From contig JBDXCG010000003.1 in assembly GCA_039980455.1 (NCBI GenBank), positions 1,116,001 through 1,180,000 of the forward strand: DNA of 64,000 nucleotides, written 5' to 3'. The notes below the pieces were generated by a model, which saw nothing but the letters and a program-made list of their open reading frames with translations, ran no database searches and was not told the DNA's origin. Positions within the stretch are counted from its first letter, which is position 1. Each line of letters begins with the position of its first letter. Positions 1-8,829 of this stretch are shown in pieces. Origin of the DNA: CALINF01 sp039980455 (lineage in GTDB: Bacteria > Pseudomonadota > Gammaproteobacteria > Pseudomonadales > Halieaceae). The translations under genes were made by a program, and so were the position numbers.

Positions 1-626
1 AGTACACGGCAGTCATTGAAATAGACTTAGCTGACGTGACAGAGCCTGTTGTTTGCTGCCCTAACGATCCCGACGATGCACGTCTGTTGTCATCGGTGGC
101 CGGAGACAAAGTTGACGAGGTATTCATCGGTAGCTGCATGACCAACATCGGTCACTTCAGAGCAGCCGGCAAACTGTTGGAGCAACATAAGGGCACGATT
201 TCAACCCGTATGTGGATCGTGCCTCCAACACGCATGGACGAGCACTTGTTGATGGAAGAAGGCTACTACAACATCTTTGGCGCGGCCGGTGCTCGCACGG
301 AGATGCCAGGTTGCTCTTTGTGTATGGGTAACCAGGCACGGGTAGCGGCAAATTCAACTGTGCTATCGACGTCGACCCGTAACTTCCCCAATCGATTGGG
401 CGATGGCGCTAACGTTTACCTTACCTCTGCGGAACTCGCAGCCGTGGGCGCAGTATTGGGTAAACTGCCTACGCCAGAGGAGTACATGGAGTACGCGCAG
501 AACCTGGACTCGATGTCTGACGAAATTTACCGCTATATGAACTTCGACCAGATAGTAGAGTTTCAGCAAGGTGCAGAAGAAGGCAAGCGTATCGCGGCTG
601 TCGAAATCACCGAGCTAAGCGCCTGA
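1..626 (+). CDS. acnB: Aconitate hydratase B, C-terminal part (cut by window start)
   Basis: This is the C-terminal ~207 residues of the bifunctional aconitase/2-methylisocitrate dehydratase of the TCA and methylcitrate cycles. The reading frame is open from base 3 with no start in view, so the gene begins outside the window. The PGCSLCMGNQ motif (codons near 309-335) carries the last two cysteine ligands of the 4Fe-4S cluster, and the upstream GSCMTNIGH stretch carries the first ligand cysteine; both are typical of AcnB rather than AcnA. The tail ending in ITELSA and the TAA/TGA region are followed at once by a strong hairpin terminator. The identification is secure. Confidence 0.95.
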   Translation, partial: YTAVIEIDLADVTEPVVCCPNDPDDARLLSSVAGDKVDEVFIGSCMTNIGHFRAAGKLLEQHKGTISTRMWIVPPTRMDEHLLMEEGYYNIFGAAGARTEMPGCSLCMGNQARVAANSTVLSTSTRNFPNRLGDGANVYLTSAELAAVGAVLGKLPTPEEYMEYAQNLDSMSDEIYRYMNFDQIVEFQQGAEEGKRIAAVEITELSA

Positions 627-640
627 GTCAATCAATAAGT

Positions 641-676
641 GTGCAATCTCTGCCCTGCGGTGGAGATTGCACTTTT
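641..676 (+). terminator. Rho-independent terminator after acnB
   Basis: A perfect 10-bp inverted repeat (GTGCAATCTC at 641-650 and its complement at 663-672), extendable by wobble pairs into the 12-base loop, is followed by TTTTCTCTTT. It lies 15 bp after the acnB stop. On the other strand the flank is only weakly T-rich, but the hairpin could also help end the convergent tgpA transcript. Confidence 0.9.
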
Positions 677-760
677 CTCTTTCCTATCTCCTCTACTCTC
701 TTCACCTCACCCTTAAACAACAACACCGATTTCTGCAATCAGCTAACGTAATGGCTGCAG

Positions 761-2755
761 CTAAAAACGCCTGACTGATCGACTCAGCGTGCGTTGTAAC
801 TCTTTTGCCTTGTCCGTAGAGTCATCACTGTCTGCCTGGTAAGCCAGCGCAATATAAAGCCCTGTAATCGTGTCGACTTCATTCGCAACCGATGGCCGTT
901 GGCGCTTTACACGCTCTGCAAAATCGCCCGGCGCTTCCCCGGCGTCTCGCACGATTCCCTGCCGCGCCAACCGGTTGCAGAATCTAAGATACAACTTATC
1001 CCATGGTTTAAGGGAATGAGTTCTGCGCTTTAGTAGTAGCGATAGTGCCACGGGAATCAACACCAACGCCCAGGTACCCATCAGCGCTACGATAAATTTG
1101 CGCGCACTGATGTCACCAAAAAAATCCTGCAGTATTTGATATTGCTGATCGCTGTTGAAGTTAACAACCCAACTCTGCCAACGGTACGTTAACGCCTCGT
1201 ACCGAAGACGAATGGCATTTATAAAGTCGATGTTACGGTAACGCAGCGGTGAGAGCGGTGAGGATGAAAGGAAGGTCCCCTCGCCTGCTACAGCACGCTC
1301 AAGGCCCCACTCTATACGATCTGGCGCCACTGCGGAGGTGGGATCAAAACGCACCCAGCCTTCACCTTCTAACCAGATCTCTGTCCACGCGTGTGCGTCA
1401 AACTGATGGACGATAACTGTTTGGTTCACAGGGTTCACTTCCCCGCCCAGATAACCCCCAATCACTCTGGCAGGAACACCCCCGGCGCGCATCATTACCG
1501 CGAAGGCATAGGCGTAATGCTCACAAAAGCCACTGCGTGTCTCAAACAGAAACGCGTCCATGGGATCATCACCCAAGAGTGGTGGCTGTAACGTGTAGCT
1601 GTAAGGCGCTTCAGAGAAGCGGCTCATTACTGTTTGTGCAAACTCTCTGTCACTACCCGCTTCTTCTCGCAAGCGTTGAGCAAGTGCAACTGTGCGAGGA
1701 TTATCGCCCGAGGGCAGTTTGAGCTCTGTCTCACGCCGCCATTGGCTAAGCTCCAGCTCCAACTCTGTATCGCGCCACAATCTGGCACTGTAGACGTAGT
1801 CGTTCTCCACTATCACCGGAGAGAACAAGCGAAAATCCGGCGCTTCCATTACGCCACTGGTGAGCGACTGCGAATAGCGCAGAGAGAACAGCCAGTTTTG
1901 TTGGGTTGGCTCAAGAATAACGCTGTATTCCTGTGTTTCACCAGTCTGCTCGGGGCGGCGCAACCTACGTTCCGGGGCGGGAACATCGTAATAGCTAAGG
2001 CTCGACCACGCGCCATCATTTAACCGACTCATTACCAACCCACGCCAATACAGCTGGGATGAAGGTGGGATATCGCCGTCGAATTGAGCTCTGAACGCGA
2101 CGGCCGATGACTGGCTCAGATTAGACACGTCGCCAGGCCGCATAAAGTCACTCATTCCCGTTTTGGCGGAATGACTCTTAATGGGCACTGTCCACAAGGG
2201 TCCTATTCTGGGAAACAGGAAGAACAACACCACCATCATCGGAAACGCCTGCAGCAACATGACAGAGCCAAGGCGAAAGCTCTTCCAGTTGAACCGCTGT
2301 TCACCCGGATGATGCAGGGCTATCAATGCTGTTGTAACCAGCAGCACATTCATAAGGGAGTAGAGAACCAGCAAGATATCCTGAGAGAACAGGAACTCTG
2401 TGAGACAGACAAAGTAACCCAAAAAGATGAGTACATAAGCATCTTTGCGATGCACCAACTCGATTAGTTTCAAAGCAAACGCCGACAACAGCAACGCGAC
2501 TGTCGGCTCCAACCCGATCAACGAGCCAAAGCTGAGATAGATTCCAGCAAAGCAGCTGATAATCAGCGAGAATTTGATCCAACGTCCGGGAAACGACCAA
2601 CGACCTCGAAACACCTGGATTCGCCAAGTAGAGGCCAATACGTAAACCAACAACACCCAAATTGGAATTCGTTCTATATGAGGAGCGACCAGCGTAAACA
2701 GTGAGATAATTATCCAGGCCAAGGCATTACGCGGTATTTGCTGCTCGAGAGTCAT
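761..2755 (-). CDS. TgpA-type membrane transglutaminase-like protein (DUF3488/DUF4129)
   Basis: This 664-residue inner-membrane protein has about six N-terminal hydrophobic segments (residues ~10-190), a large periplasmic transglutaminase-like domain, one more membrane segment near residue 560, and a short cytoplasmic C-terminal region of DUF4129 type. The papain-like triad is visible as Cys in RSGFCEHYAYAF (~residue 408), His in DAHAWTEIW and Asp in RFDPTSAVAP. TgpA of Pseudomonas aeruginosa is an essential protein of this architecture with unclear substrate. The start overlaps the stop of the upstream DUF58 gene by 4 bp (ATGA), and moxR precedes that, so the three are surely co-transcribed. 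The function in this organism is inferred from the family only. Confidence 0.9.
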   Translation of the reverse strand: MTLEQQIPRNALAWIIISLFTLVAPHIERIPIWVLLVYVLASTWRIQVFRGRWSFPGRWIKFSLIISCFAGIYLSFGSLIGLEPTVALLLSAFALKLIELVHRKDAYVLIFLGYFVCLTEFLFSQDILLVLYSLMNVLLVTTALIALHHPGEQRFNWKSFRLGSVMLLQAFPMMVVLFFLFPRIGPLWTVPIKSHSAKTGMSDFMRPGDVSNLSQSSAVAFRAQFDGDIPPSSQLYWRGLVMSRLNDGAWSSLSYYDVPAPERRLRRPEQTGETQEYSVILEPTQQNWLFSLRYSQSLTSGVMEAPDFRLFSPVIVENDYVYSARLWRDTELELELSQWRRETELKLPSGDNPRTVALAQRLREEAGSDREFAQTVMSRFSEAPYSYTLQPPLLGDDPMDAFLFETRSGFCEHYAYAFAVMMRAGGVPARVIGGYLGGEVNPVNQTVIVHQFDAHAWTEIWLEGEGWVRFDPTSAVAPDRIEWGLERAVAGEGTFLSSSPLSPLRYRNIDFINAIRLRYEALTYRWQSWVVNFNSDQQYQILQDFFGDISARKFIVALMGTWALVLIPVALSLLLKRRTHSLKPWDKLYLRFCNRLARQGIVRDAGEAPGDFAERVKRQRPSVANEVDTITGLYIALAYQADSDDSTDKAKELQRTLSRSVRRF

Positions 2756-3747
2756 ACGCTGCCCTCAAGTCCATGCAGCGCGAGCGCTTTAAGCACAGCC
2801 TCGCGATGCTTCTCGCCCCAGCCAGGGGCAAGCGTCACGCCCGGCAAACGTAAACCAAATTCATCCCCACTTCGATCAAACTCAAGCGCCCAGTAGCACA
2901 GATGCGAAAGGCGCTGCTCGGCACCTAATCCCGGAAACAACTCCCAGTCCAGCCAAACACTGCGATCTGCATAGGCTGCATAGCATTTGCTCTGAAGACT
3001 TTGGCCTCGCGCGAGCCCTTTCCAGTACACCTGCCGTAGTGAATCCCCCTGCCGATACTCACGAAAGCCGTAAAAGTCGTCACTCCCCACTACTGGCAAC
3101 GCGGTGCCATCGGGCTGATCACTCGCCAAACCAGGCAACTCTGCCGAAGCCAGCGGCGCAGGGTAAACCAGCGCATGTAGATCAAGGTCTATCCAGGTCC
3201 AGCAGCGCAAGCAGCCCAGAGGATAAGTACTCTCGATAAGCAGCCTACCGGGGTTGTACCAGCCGCGCTGACCCACTGGTGCGTGCAGGTGTACGCTCTG
3301 TGCATCCGCTTCCTCTAGCGATATCAGCTCATCGGTGCTGTCGGGCCACTTGATCAGCAATCCATAGTGATCACGCCGCTTACCCCGCTCTATCTGAATC
3401 TCGAACTCAGCCTGTTGCCCGGGAAACGCCGACTGAGCACGAATCGCCCGAATGGTCAGTCCCGATAGGTTCGCGTAGGTATGCAGCACAGCTACGACAA
3501 ACAACGTGGCCAGCAAAAAGGTAAGTGCAAAGCCCATATTGTTTTCGTAGTTGATGGAGGTCATCAACATGAGCAATAGGCAGAATCCGAAGAAGAATCC
3601 CACGCGCGAAGGAAAAATAAAAATACGCTTTTGATCAAGCGTTACCGATCTGGATGGCGGAATTCGTCGATTAACCCACTTGCGAAAGCGAGCTTGCCAG
3701 CGCGCTTTAAGCCCCGAGGCTTCAACCGATGCAGATGTCGTGGACAT
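2752..3747 (-). CDS. DUF58 domain protein of the MoxR-TgpA operon
   Basis: This 331-residue protein has two adjacent membrane segments (about residues 50-95, hydrophobic runs around FFFGFCLLLMLM and FALTFLLATLFVVAVL). A cytoplasmic region follows with the DUF58 signature around YRQGDSLRQVYWKGLARG. Proteins of this family sit beside MoxR ATPases and transglutaminase-like proteins in many bacteria and may adopt a von Willebrand A-like fold that cooperates with the ATPase. The gene lies 12 bp downstream of moxR and overlaps tgpA by 4 bp. The biochemical role is unknown. Confidence 0.88.
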   Translation of the reverse strand: MSTTSASVEASGLKARWQARFRKWVNRRIPPSRSVTLDQKRIFIFPSRVGFFFGFCLLLMLMTSINYENNMGFALTFLLATLFVVAVLHTYANLSGLTIRAIRAQSAFPGQQAEFEIQIERGKRRDHYGLLIKWPDSTDELISLEEADAQSVHLHAPVGQRGWYNPGRLLIESTYPLGCLRCWTWIDLDLHALVYPAPLASAELPGLASDQPDGTALPVVGSDDFYGFREYRQGDSLRQVYWKGLARGQSLQSKCYAAYADRSVWLDWELFPGLGAEQRLSHLCYWALEFDRSGDEFGLRLPGVTLAPGWGEKHREAVLKALALHGLEGSV

Positions 3748-3759
3748 CCCGATTACCCC

Positions 3760-4686
3760 TCAGGGGCCTATAACATCAACGTTACGAGCCAGTAATGCGA
3801 CCAATGCCGAGCCATCACCGGCGTATTCCCCGCTGGGGATCAGTCGATGCGCTGCCACAGCAGGCATAACCATCTGAACATCCTCGGGTACCACATGCCC
3901 CCGGTTGTTCATCAATGCCCAGGTTTTAGCACAGTCTAGCAATGCGAGTGCGCCACGCGGAGACAATCCCACGGCGAATTCTGCTGATTGACGAGAGTAA
4001 GCGACGATGCGTTGAAGGTAATCGAGCAGGTTATCTGACGTTTGAACCTGTGCAGCCGACTGGCGTATCTGCTCAAGTTGTTCGCCTGAAATACGCGTCT
4101 GTAGTGCTGGCTGTGCATCGGCGCTACTGCGTTTTTCGAACAATTGTCGCTCGGCTCGTGGATCGGGGTAACCCAGCTCAAGCCGCATCAGGAATCGATC
4201 CAACTGGGACTCCGGGAGAGGATAGGTTCCGCTCTGATGGATAGGGTTTTGAGTGGCAATCACAAAAAAGGGCTCAGGTAATAGTCGGGTTTCCCCCTCC
4301 ACTGTGACCTGCCCTTCCGCCATCGCCTCTAAGAGAGCGCTTTGAGTACGAGGCGTTGTACGGTTAATTTCATCCGCCAGCAGAACCTGGGTGAAGACAG
4401 GGCCAGGATGAAAGGTAAAACTGCCGTCGTTACGATCGTAAATCGACACACCTAATATGTCTGCAGGCAGCAAGTCACTGGTGAACTGTACGCGCTGATA
4501 GCTTAGCCCCAGCACATCGGCCAGCGCGTGAGACAAGGTGGTTTTACCCATGCCTGGTAAATCTTCAATCAAGAGGTGGCCACGTGAAAACAAGCAGCAA
4601 AGCGCAAGGCGAACCTGCGCCTCCTTGCCCAGTAACACACTACTAACCTCTTTTACCGCACTATCGACGAGTGCCTGAAGGTGCAT
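3760..4686 (-). CDS. MoxR family AAA+ ATPase
   Basis: This 308-residue cytoplasmic AAA+ ATPase has Walker A in DLPGMGKTTL (~residues 42-51), Walker B in LLADEINRTTP (~residues 107-117), sensor 1 in FVIATQNPI and the arginine-finger region near LDRFLMRLELGYP. MoxR proteins act as chaperone-like ATPases, often on VWA-type partners. The ATG is preceded by GAGGG at good spacing. It is the first gene of the moxR-DUF58-tgpA unit, with 82 bp separating it from metZ upstream, so it may have its own promoter. I could not identify a convincing one. Confidence 0.92.
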   Translation of the reverse strand: MHLQALVDSAVKEVSSVLLGKEAQVRLALCCLFSRGHLLIEDLPGMGKTTLSHALADVLGLSYQRVQFTSDLLPADILGVSIYDRNDGSFTFHPGPVFTQVLLADEINRTTPRTQSALLEAMAEGQVTVEGETRLLPEPFFVIATQNPIHQSGTYPLPESQLDRFLMRLELGYPDPRAERQLFEKRSSADAQPALQTRISGEQLEQIRQSAAQVQTSDNLLDYLQRIVAYSRQSAEFAVGLSPRGALALLDCAKTWALMNNRGHVVPEDVQMVMPAVAAHRLIPSGEYAGDGSALVALLARNVDVIGP

Positions 4687-4768
4687 GCGTGCCCTCTCTG
4701 TTTATCAGTTAGTGGTTAATATAGCGGCAGCGACACCTGAATTTTGCGCTGCACTCATACATCGGGGG

Positions 4769-5968
4769 CTATCCCAATAGTGATAGCCCGCGCTGCAAAT
4801 CAGCCTTGAGATCGTCTATATGCTCAAGGCCCACAGCGACACGAATAAGATTGTCTGTGATGCCTGCCTCGGCGCGGTCCTCAGCTGAGAGTCTTCCGTG
4901 CGTGGTTGTAGCCGGATGGACGATTGTCGTCTTGGCATCACCAAGGTTCGCCGTGAGCGACATTATCTGCGTAGCGTCTATACATCGCCACGCTTCGCCT
5001 TGACCCCCCTTAACTTCAAAAGACAGTACCCCACCAAAACCACTTTGCTGGCGCACGGCTAAGTCATGCCCCACATGGTCTTCCAGACCGGCGTAGTACA
5101 CGCGTTCTACCGCGTCATGCTCATGTAACCATCGCGCAAGTGCCATTGCTGACGCGCTGTGAGCCTCCATGCGCAGACGCAGTGTTTCAAGCCCCTTCAA
5201 AAATACCCAGGCATTAAACGGACTCATCGTTGGTCCGCAGGTACGCAAAAAGGTGACGACCTCACTCATGTGTTCGTGCCGCCCCACTACAGCACCGCCA
5301 ACGCAACGACCCTGACCATCTAAGTACTTGGTCGCAGAATGAATCACTATATCGGCGCCATAACTCAACGGTGTTTGTAACGCCGGCGTGCAGAAACAGT
5401 TATCGACAACCAGCAGACAACCCTGCTCTTTGGCAATGGCGGACATCCCTGCAAGATCGGCCACTTCACACAACGGATTGGAGGGGGTCTCCATAAACAG
5501 CATGGCTGTATTGGGTCGTATGGCTTTACGCCACAATGAAAGATCAAGCAATGGTACGAAGGAGACCTCAACACCAAAGCGCGCGAGGTACTTACCAAAC
5601 AAGTTAGTTGTTGTGCCAAACACATTACGTGAACACACAACGTGATCACCTGCCTTGAGTAATGCCATACAGGTACTGAGAATTGCGGACATACCGGATG
5701 CAGTACCGACACCCTGTTCTGCGCCTTCCAGTGCAGCAATACGCTCTTCAAACGTGCGCACCGTAGGGTTGGTGTAGCGGGAATAGACATTACCCGGCTT
5801 GTCGCCGTTAAAGCGAGCGGCGGCGTCCTCTGCAGAGTCAAAGACATAGCTCGACGTCACAAAGATAGGCTCTGCGTGTTCGCCTTCAGCAGTACGATGG
5901 ACGCCGGCACGAACCGCCAACGTATCCAAATGGGCGCCCTCTAAGGCATTGTCGTTCTCTTTACTCAT
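4769..5968 (-). CDS. metZ: O-succinylhomoserine sulfhydrylase
   Basis: This 399-residue PLP enzyme of the Cys/Met metabolism family condenses O-succinylhomoserine with sulfide to give homocysteine. The PLP lysine is in HSATKYLDGQG (~residue 212), and the family regions SSYVFDSAEDAAARF, YSRYTNPT and ETPSNPLCEV are all present. It lies 26 bp downstream of purF on the same strand, the arrangement seen in Pseudomonas (purF-metZ), which is why MetZ is preferred over cystathionine gamma-synthase. Family members are hard to tell apart by sequence alone, so the exact sulfur donor rests on synteny. Confidence 0.9.
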   Translation of the reverse strand: MSKENDNALEGAHLDTLAVRAGVHRTAEGEHAEPIFVTSSYVFDSAEDAAARFNGDKPGNVYSRYTNPTVRTFEERIAALEGAEQGVGTASGMSAILSTCMALLKAGDHVVCSRNVFGTTTNLFGKYLARFGVEVSFVPLLDLSLWRKAIRPNTAMLFMETPSNPLCEVADLAGMSAIAKEQGCLLVVDNCFCTPALQTPLSYGADIVIHSATKYLDGQGRCVGGAVVGRHEHMSEVVTFLRTCGPTMSPFNAWVFLKGLETLRLRMEAHSASAMALARWLHEHDAVERVYYAGLEDHVGHDLAVRQQSGFGGVLSFEVKGGQGEAWRCIDATQIMSLTANLGDAKTTIVHPATTTHGRLSAEDRAEAGITDNLIRVAVGLEHIDDLKADLQRGLSLLG

Positions 5969-5994
5969 GATTACCGCGGTAGCACCGCTCCGTT

Positions 5995-7515
5995 CTAGCT
6001 ATCGTTATGCAGACCGACTACCGCACCCTCTGCCTCGAGTACCTCACGGCGCTCGGTTTGCGCATCGTCATTGCGAAGCGATTCAACGTGATCCAGGTAA
6101 TTCTGATCAATGTCGCCGGTAATGTATTCACCACTGAACACGGAGCAGTCGAAACCATCCGCCTTCGGGTTGCCTTCCTGCGAGCATTGGATCAGGGCAT
6201 CCATATCCTGATACACCAGCCAGTCTGCGCCGATCAGCTCGCCAACTTCTTCATCACTGCGGCCGTGGGCAATCAGCTCTGATGCCGATGGCATGTCGAT
6301 GCCATAGACATTGGGAAAACGTACTGCCGGTGCCGCAGAGGCGAAATATACGTTCGCCGCACCGGCGTCGCGCGCCATCTGGATTATTTGCTTACACGTT
6401 GTACCGCGCACAATAGAGTCATCTACCAACATCACGTTCTTGCCCTCAAACTCAAGGGGCACAGGGTTCAACTTTTGCCGCACAGATTTTTTGCGCTGAT
6501 TCTGACCGGGCATAATAAATGTGCGCCCTATATAGCGATTCTTCATGAACCCTTCCCGGAATTTGATACCGAGCTCGGTCGCCATCGATTGTGCGGCAAT
6601 ACGACTGGTATCGGGTATGGGAATAATTACATCAATTTCCAGCTCGGGTCGTAGCTTGCGGATTTTTTTAGCTAATGCCTCGCCTTGGCGCATCCGGGTT
6701 TTGTACACCGATATCCCGTCCATTAACGAGTCGGGCCGGGCGAAATACACGTGCTCAAATATACAGGGGCGCAATTGCGGATCGGTAGCACACTGCTGGC
6801 GATGTAAACCCCCTTCCATATCGATAAAGATGGCTTCCCCAGGTTCGACGTCGCCGAGCATGGTAAATCCGAGTACATCCAGCGCAACACTCTCGGATGC
6901 CACCATGTGCTGCTGGCCCGCCTCCGTTTCCCTGACGCCTACCACGAGTGGGCGAATACCATAGGGGTCCCGAAACGCCACTACGCCGTAATTAACCAGC
7001 ATAGCAACAGCGGCATAGCCACCACGACAGCGCTTATGTACCGCTTTCACTGCCGTAAAAATATCATCCGCCTGAGGGCTGAGTTTGCCGAGCGTTTGAA
7101 GTTCGTGAGCAAAGACGTTGAGCAATACTTCTGAATCTGAATCCGTATTCAAGTGTCGCAGATCGTCCTGAAACAGCTCTCGTTTTAGCGTCTCAGCATT
7201 TGTTAGATTGCCGTTGTGTGCGAGCGCTATGCCATACGGTGAGTTAACGTAGAACGGCTGGGCCAATGCTGGACCAGAGCTTCCCGCCGTGGGGTAACGA
7301 ACGTGGCCGATACCAATTCCGCCTTGCAGGCGCTGCATGTGATGCTGTCTAAACACATCGCGCACCAAACCCTCACTCTTACGCTGGCTAAACTTACCTC
7401 CAGCGCAAGTCATGATGCCAGCAGCATCCTGACCCCGATGCTGTAGCACTGTGAGTGCATCGTAGATCTCAGGAGCCACATTGCCCTTACCTACCAATCC
7501 AACCAGACCACACAT
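5995..7515 (-). CDS. purF: Amidophosphoribosyltransferase
   Basis: This 506-residue enzyme performs the first committed step of purine synthesis, making phosphoribosylamine from PRPP and glutamine. The protein begins MCGLVGLVG, so Cys2 is the N-terminal nucleophile after Met removal. The glutamine amidotransferase domain fills the first ~230 residues. The PRPP-binding loop is in VMLVDDSIVRGTTC (~residues 365-378) of the type I phosphoribosyltransferase domain. The ATG is preceded by GAGGA. It follows cvpA by 46 bp, the classic cvpA-purF pair, and precedes metZ. No PurR-type operator was evident directly upstream. Confidence 0.97.
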   Translation of the reverse strand: MCGLVGLVGKGNVAPEIYDALTVLQHRGQDAAGIMTCAGGKFSQRKSEGLVRDVFRQHHMQRLQGGIGIGHVRYPTAGSSGPALAQPFYVNSPYGIALAHNGNLTNAETLKRELFQDDLRHLNTDSDSEVLLNVFAHELQTLGKLSPQADDIFTAVKAVHKRCRGGYAAVAMLVNYGVVAFRDPYGIRPLVVGVRETEAGQQHMVASESVALDVLGFTMLGDVEPGEAIFIDMEGGLHRQQCATDPQLRPCIFEHVYFARPDSLMDGISVYKTRMRQGEALAKKIRKLRPELEIDVIIPIPDTSRIAAQSMATELGIKFREGFMKNRYIGRTFIMPGQNQRKKSVRQKLNPVPLEFEGKNVMLVDDSIVRGTTCKQIIQMARDAGAANVYFASAAPAVRFPNVYGIDMPSASELIAHGRSDEEVGELIGADWLVYQDMDALIQCSQEGNPKADGFDCSVFSGEYITGDIDQNYLDHVESLRNDDAQTERREVLEAEGAVVGLHNDS

Positions 7516-7561
7516 TCAGCGATTCCTCATTGTGGGTTACTCCACTGCAATTCGCAGCGGA

Positions 7562-8089
7562 TCATGTTGTCAACGACGGCAGCTCACTGCTACGCGCCTT
7601 CTCAAACGTCGCTTGCGTCCAACTCATTAGCATATCCAGATGCGGCATCAACTGTGACTGATGCAGCCATTGCTGATCTCGTGGCGGTACCAGTTCGCGC
7701 ACTACAAATACCAGTGCCAGAACTATCAGTACACCGCGGGCAAAACCAAATACGGTACCCAGCAGTCGATCGAGCAATCCCAATCCTGAGGCTTTCATCG
7801 CTCGCGACACAAGCTTGGCGGTTAATCCCGACACAATCAGGATCCCGACAAAAATCAGCGACCACGAGACGATGTAGCGGCCGGTCACATTTTCAATAAA
7901 GCCCACTAACAGTGAGGCTACTGATCCTGCAAACAGATTTGCTCCAACAAATGCCAACACCCAACCGGCGAGTGACAAAGCCTCTCGCGTAAATCCACGC
8001 CAAAGGCTAAGGCCTATTGAAAGTGTTACGACAACAACAACAAACCAGTCCAGACCATTGAATAGATCGATTTGCGGCATGCTAGGCAT
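7562..8089 (-). CDS. cvpA: CvpA family membrane protein
   Basis: This inner-membrane protein of about 175 residues has four hydrophobic segments and the CvpA signature around LSLWRGFTREALSLAGWVLAF (split here, residues ~25-45). CvpA was named for colicin V production and affects envelope stress tolerance; its molecular role is not settled. The open frame extends to a TTG at 8122 with no ribosome site, so the ATG at 8089 (reading MPSMPQIDLFNGLDW) is the better start, and the ATG at 8080 is another option. It sits between dedD and purF as in Pseudomonas. Confidence 0.9.
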   Translation of the reverse strand: MPSMPQIDLFNGLDWFVVVVVTLSIGLSLWRGFTREALSLAGWVLAFVGANLFAGSVASLLVGFIENVTGRYIVSWSLIFVGILIVSGLTAKLVSRAMKASGLGLLDRLLGTVFGFARGVLIVLALVFVVRELVPPRDQQWLHQSQLMPHLDMLMSWTQATFEKARSSELPSLTT

Positions 8090-8157
8090 TGTGGCCACCA
8101 CCAGGCGGGCAAACGCTGCCAAATGAGAGGTTCAGATTACCCGGTGCCACCAGGCGT

Positions 8158-8829
8158 TTACGGCACATACCGCACGACCATTGATTTCACTTTAAACTGT
8201 GCATCAACCTTAGGTTTCAACGCATCCAGTTTAGCTTGCTCGAACTTGGGGCCTACGTAGATTCGATACAATGTCTCATCACCGCGCTTAACCTGCTTGA
8301 TGTAGGCCTTTTCGTCCAGAGCGAGCAACTCATCGCGCAAGCGATTGGCCTTGGTGCGATCGCTAACGCTCGCCACCTGCAGTATCCAGGCAACTGGCAA
8401 ACCCTGGGCGTCAAGTTGGGGTTTTATAGGCGCTTCACTGCGAACCCCTCGCTGGGGGTCGGCCGTGGGAGTGGTTTGGGTAACAACTTCAGAGGCAGAG
8501 TCTGTATCTACAGAGGGCGAATCGGGTGGTGTTTGCTCAACCTCATCCTCCACAACGACTTCATCTGCAGCAAGTGCGACATCAACCTCATCCACTTGCT
8601 GCTCAAGTTCACGGGATTCAATCTGCGCATCGGTGAGCGGCTCTTCACGAAGCCCGGCCTTGTCGGGCGGAGCAATCGGTGTAGTGTCGACAACTGGCGG
8701 AGGCGGCATGCGCTGGCTCACGTCGCGAGAGCGATCGTCGGGCTCAACAAAAATAATAGGCCAGAACACAACACCCAGTGCGACCAGAATCAAGGCACCT
8801 ACCAGGCGTTGCTTGAGGATGTTGTTCAA
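8158..8829 (-). CDS. dedD: DedD-like SPOR domain protein
   Basis: This 223-residue protein has a short cytoplasmic N-terminus, one membrane anchor (LVGALILVALGVVFWPIIF, ~residues 9-27), an acidic and proline-rich linker, and a C-terminal SPOR domain (about residues 145-223, starting near LPVAWILQVASVSD). SPOR domains bind denuded peptidoglycan at the division septum, so the protein probably works in cell constriction. Its start overlaps the folC stop by 4 bp (ATGA), and the folC-dedD-cvpA order matches relatives. Confidence 0.9.
   Translation of the reverse strand: MNNILKQRLVGALILVALGVVFWPIIFVEPDDRSRDVSQRMPPPPVVDTTPIAPPDKAGLREEPLTDAQIESRELEQQVDEVDVALAADEVVVEDEVEQTPPDSPSVDTDSASEVVTQTTPTADPQRGVRSEAPIKPQLDAQGLPVAWILQVASVSDRTKANRLRDELLALDEKAYIKQVKRGDETLYRIYVGPKFEQAKLDALKPKVDAQFKVKSMVVRYVP

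Noticed and set aside
5365..5847. A 160-residue open frame inside metZ in another frame
   Set aside because: It is contained within the metZ coding sequence on the same strand and has no ribosome site or motif.
8100..8125. A PurR-like sequence (GGCAAACGCTGCC) at the cvpA start
   Set aside because: It agrees with the PurR consensus in only about half its positions and lies within the possible cvpA coding region.
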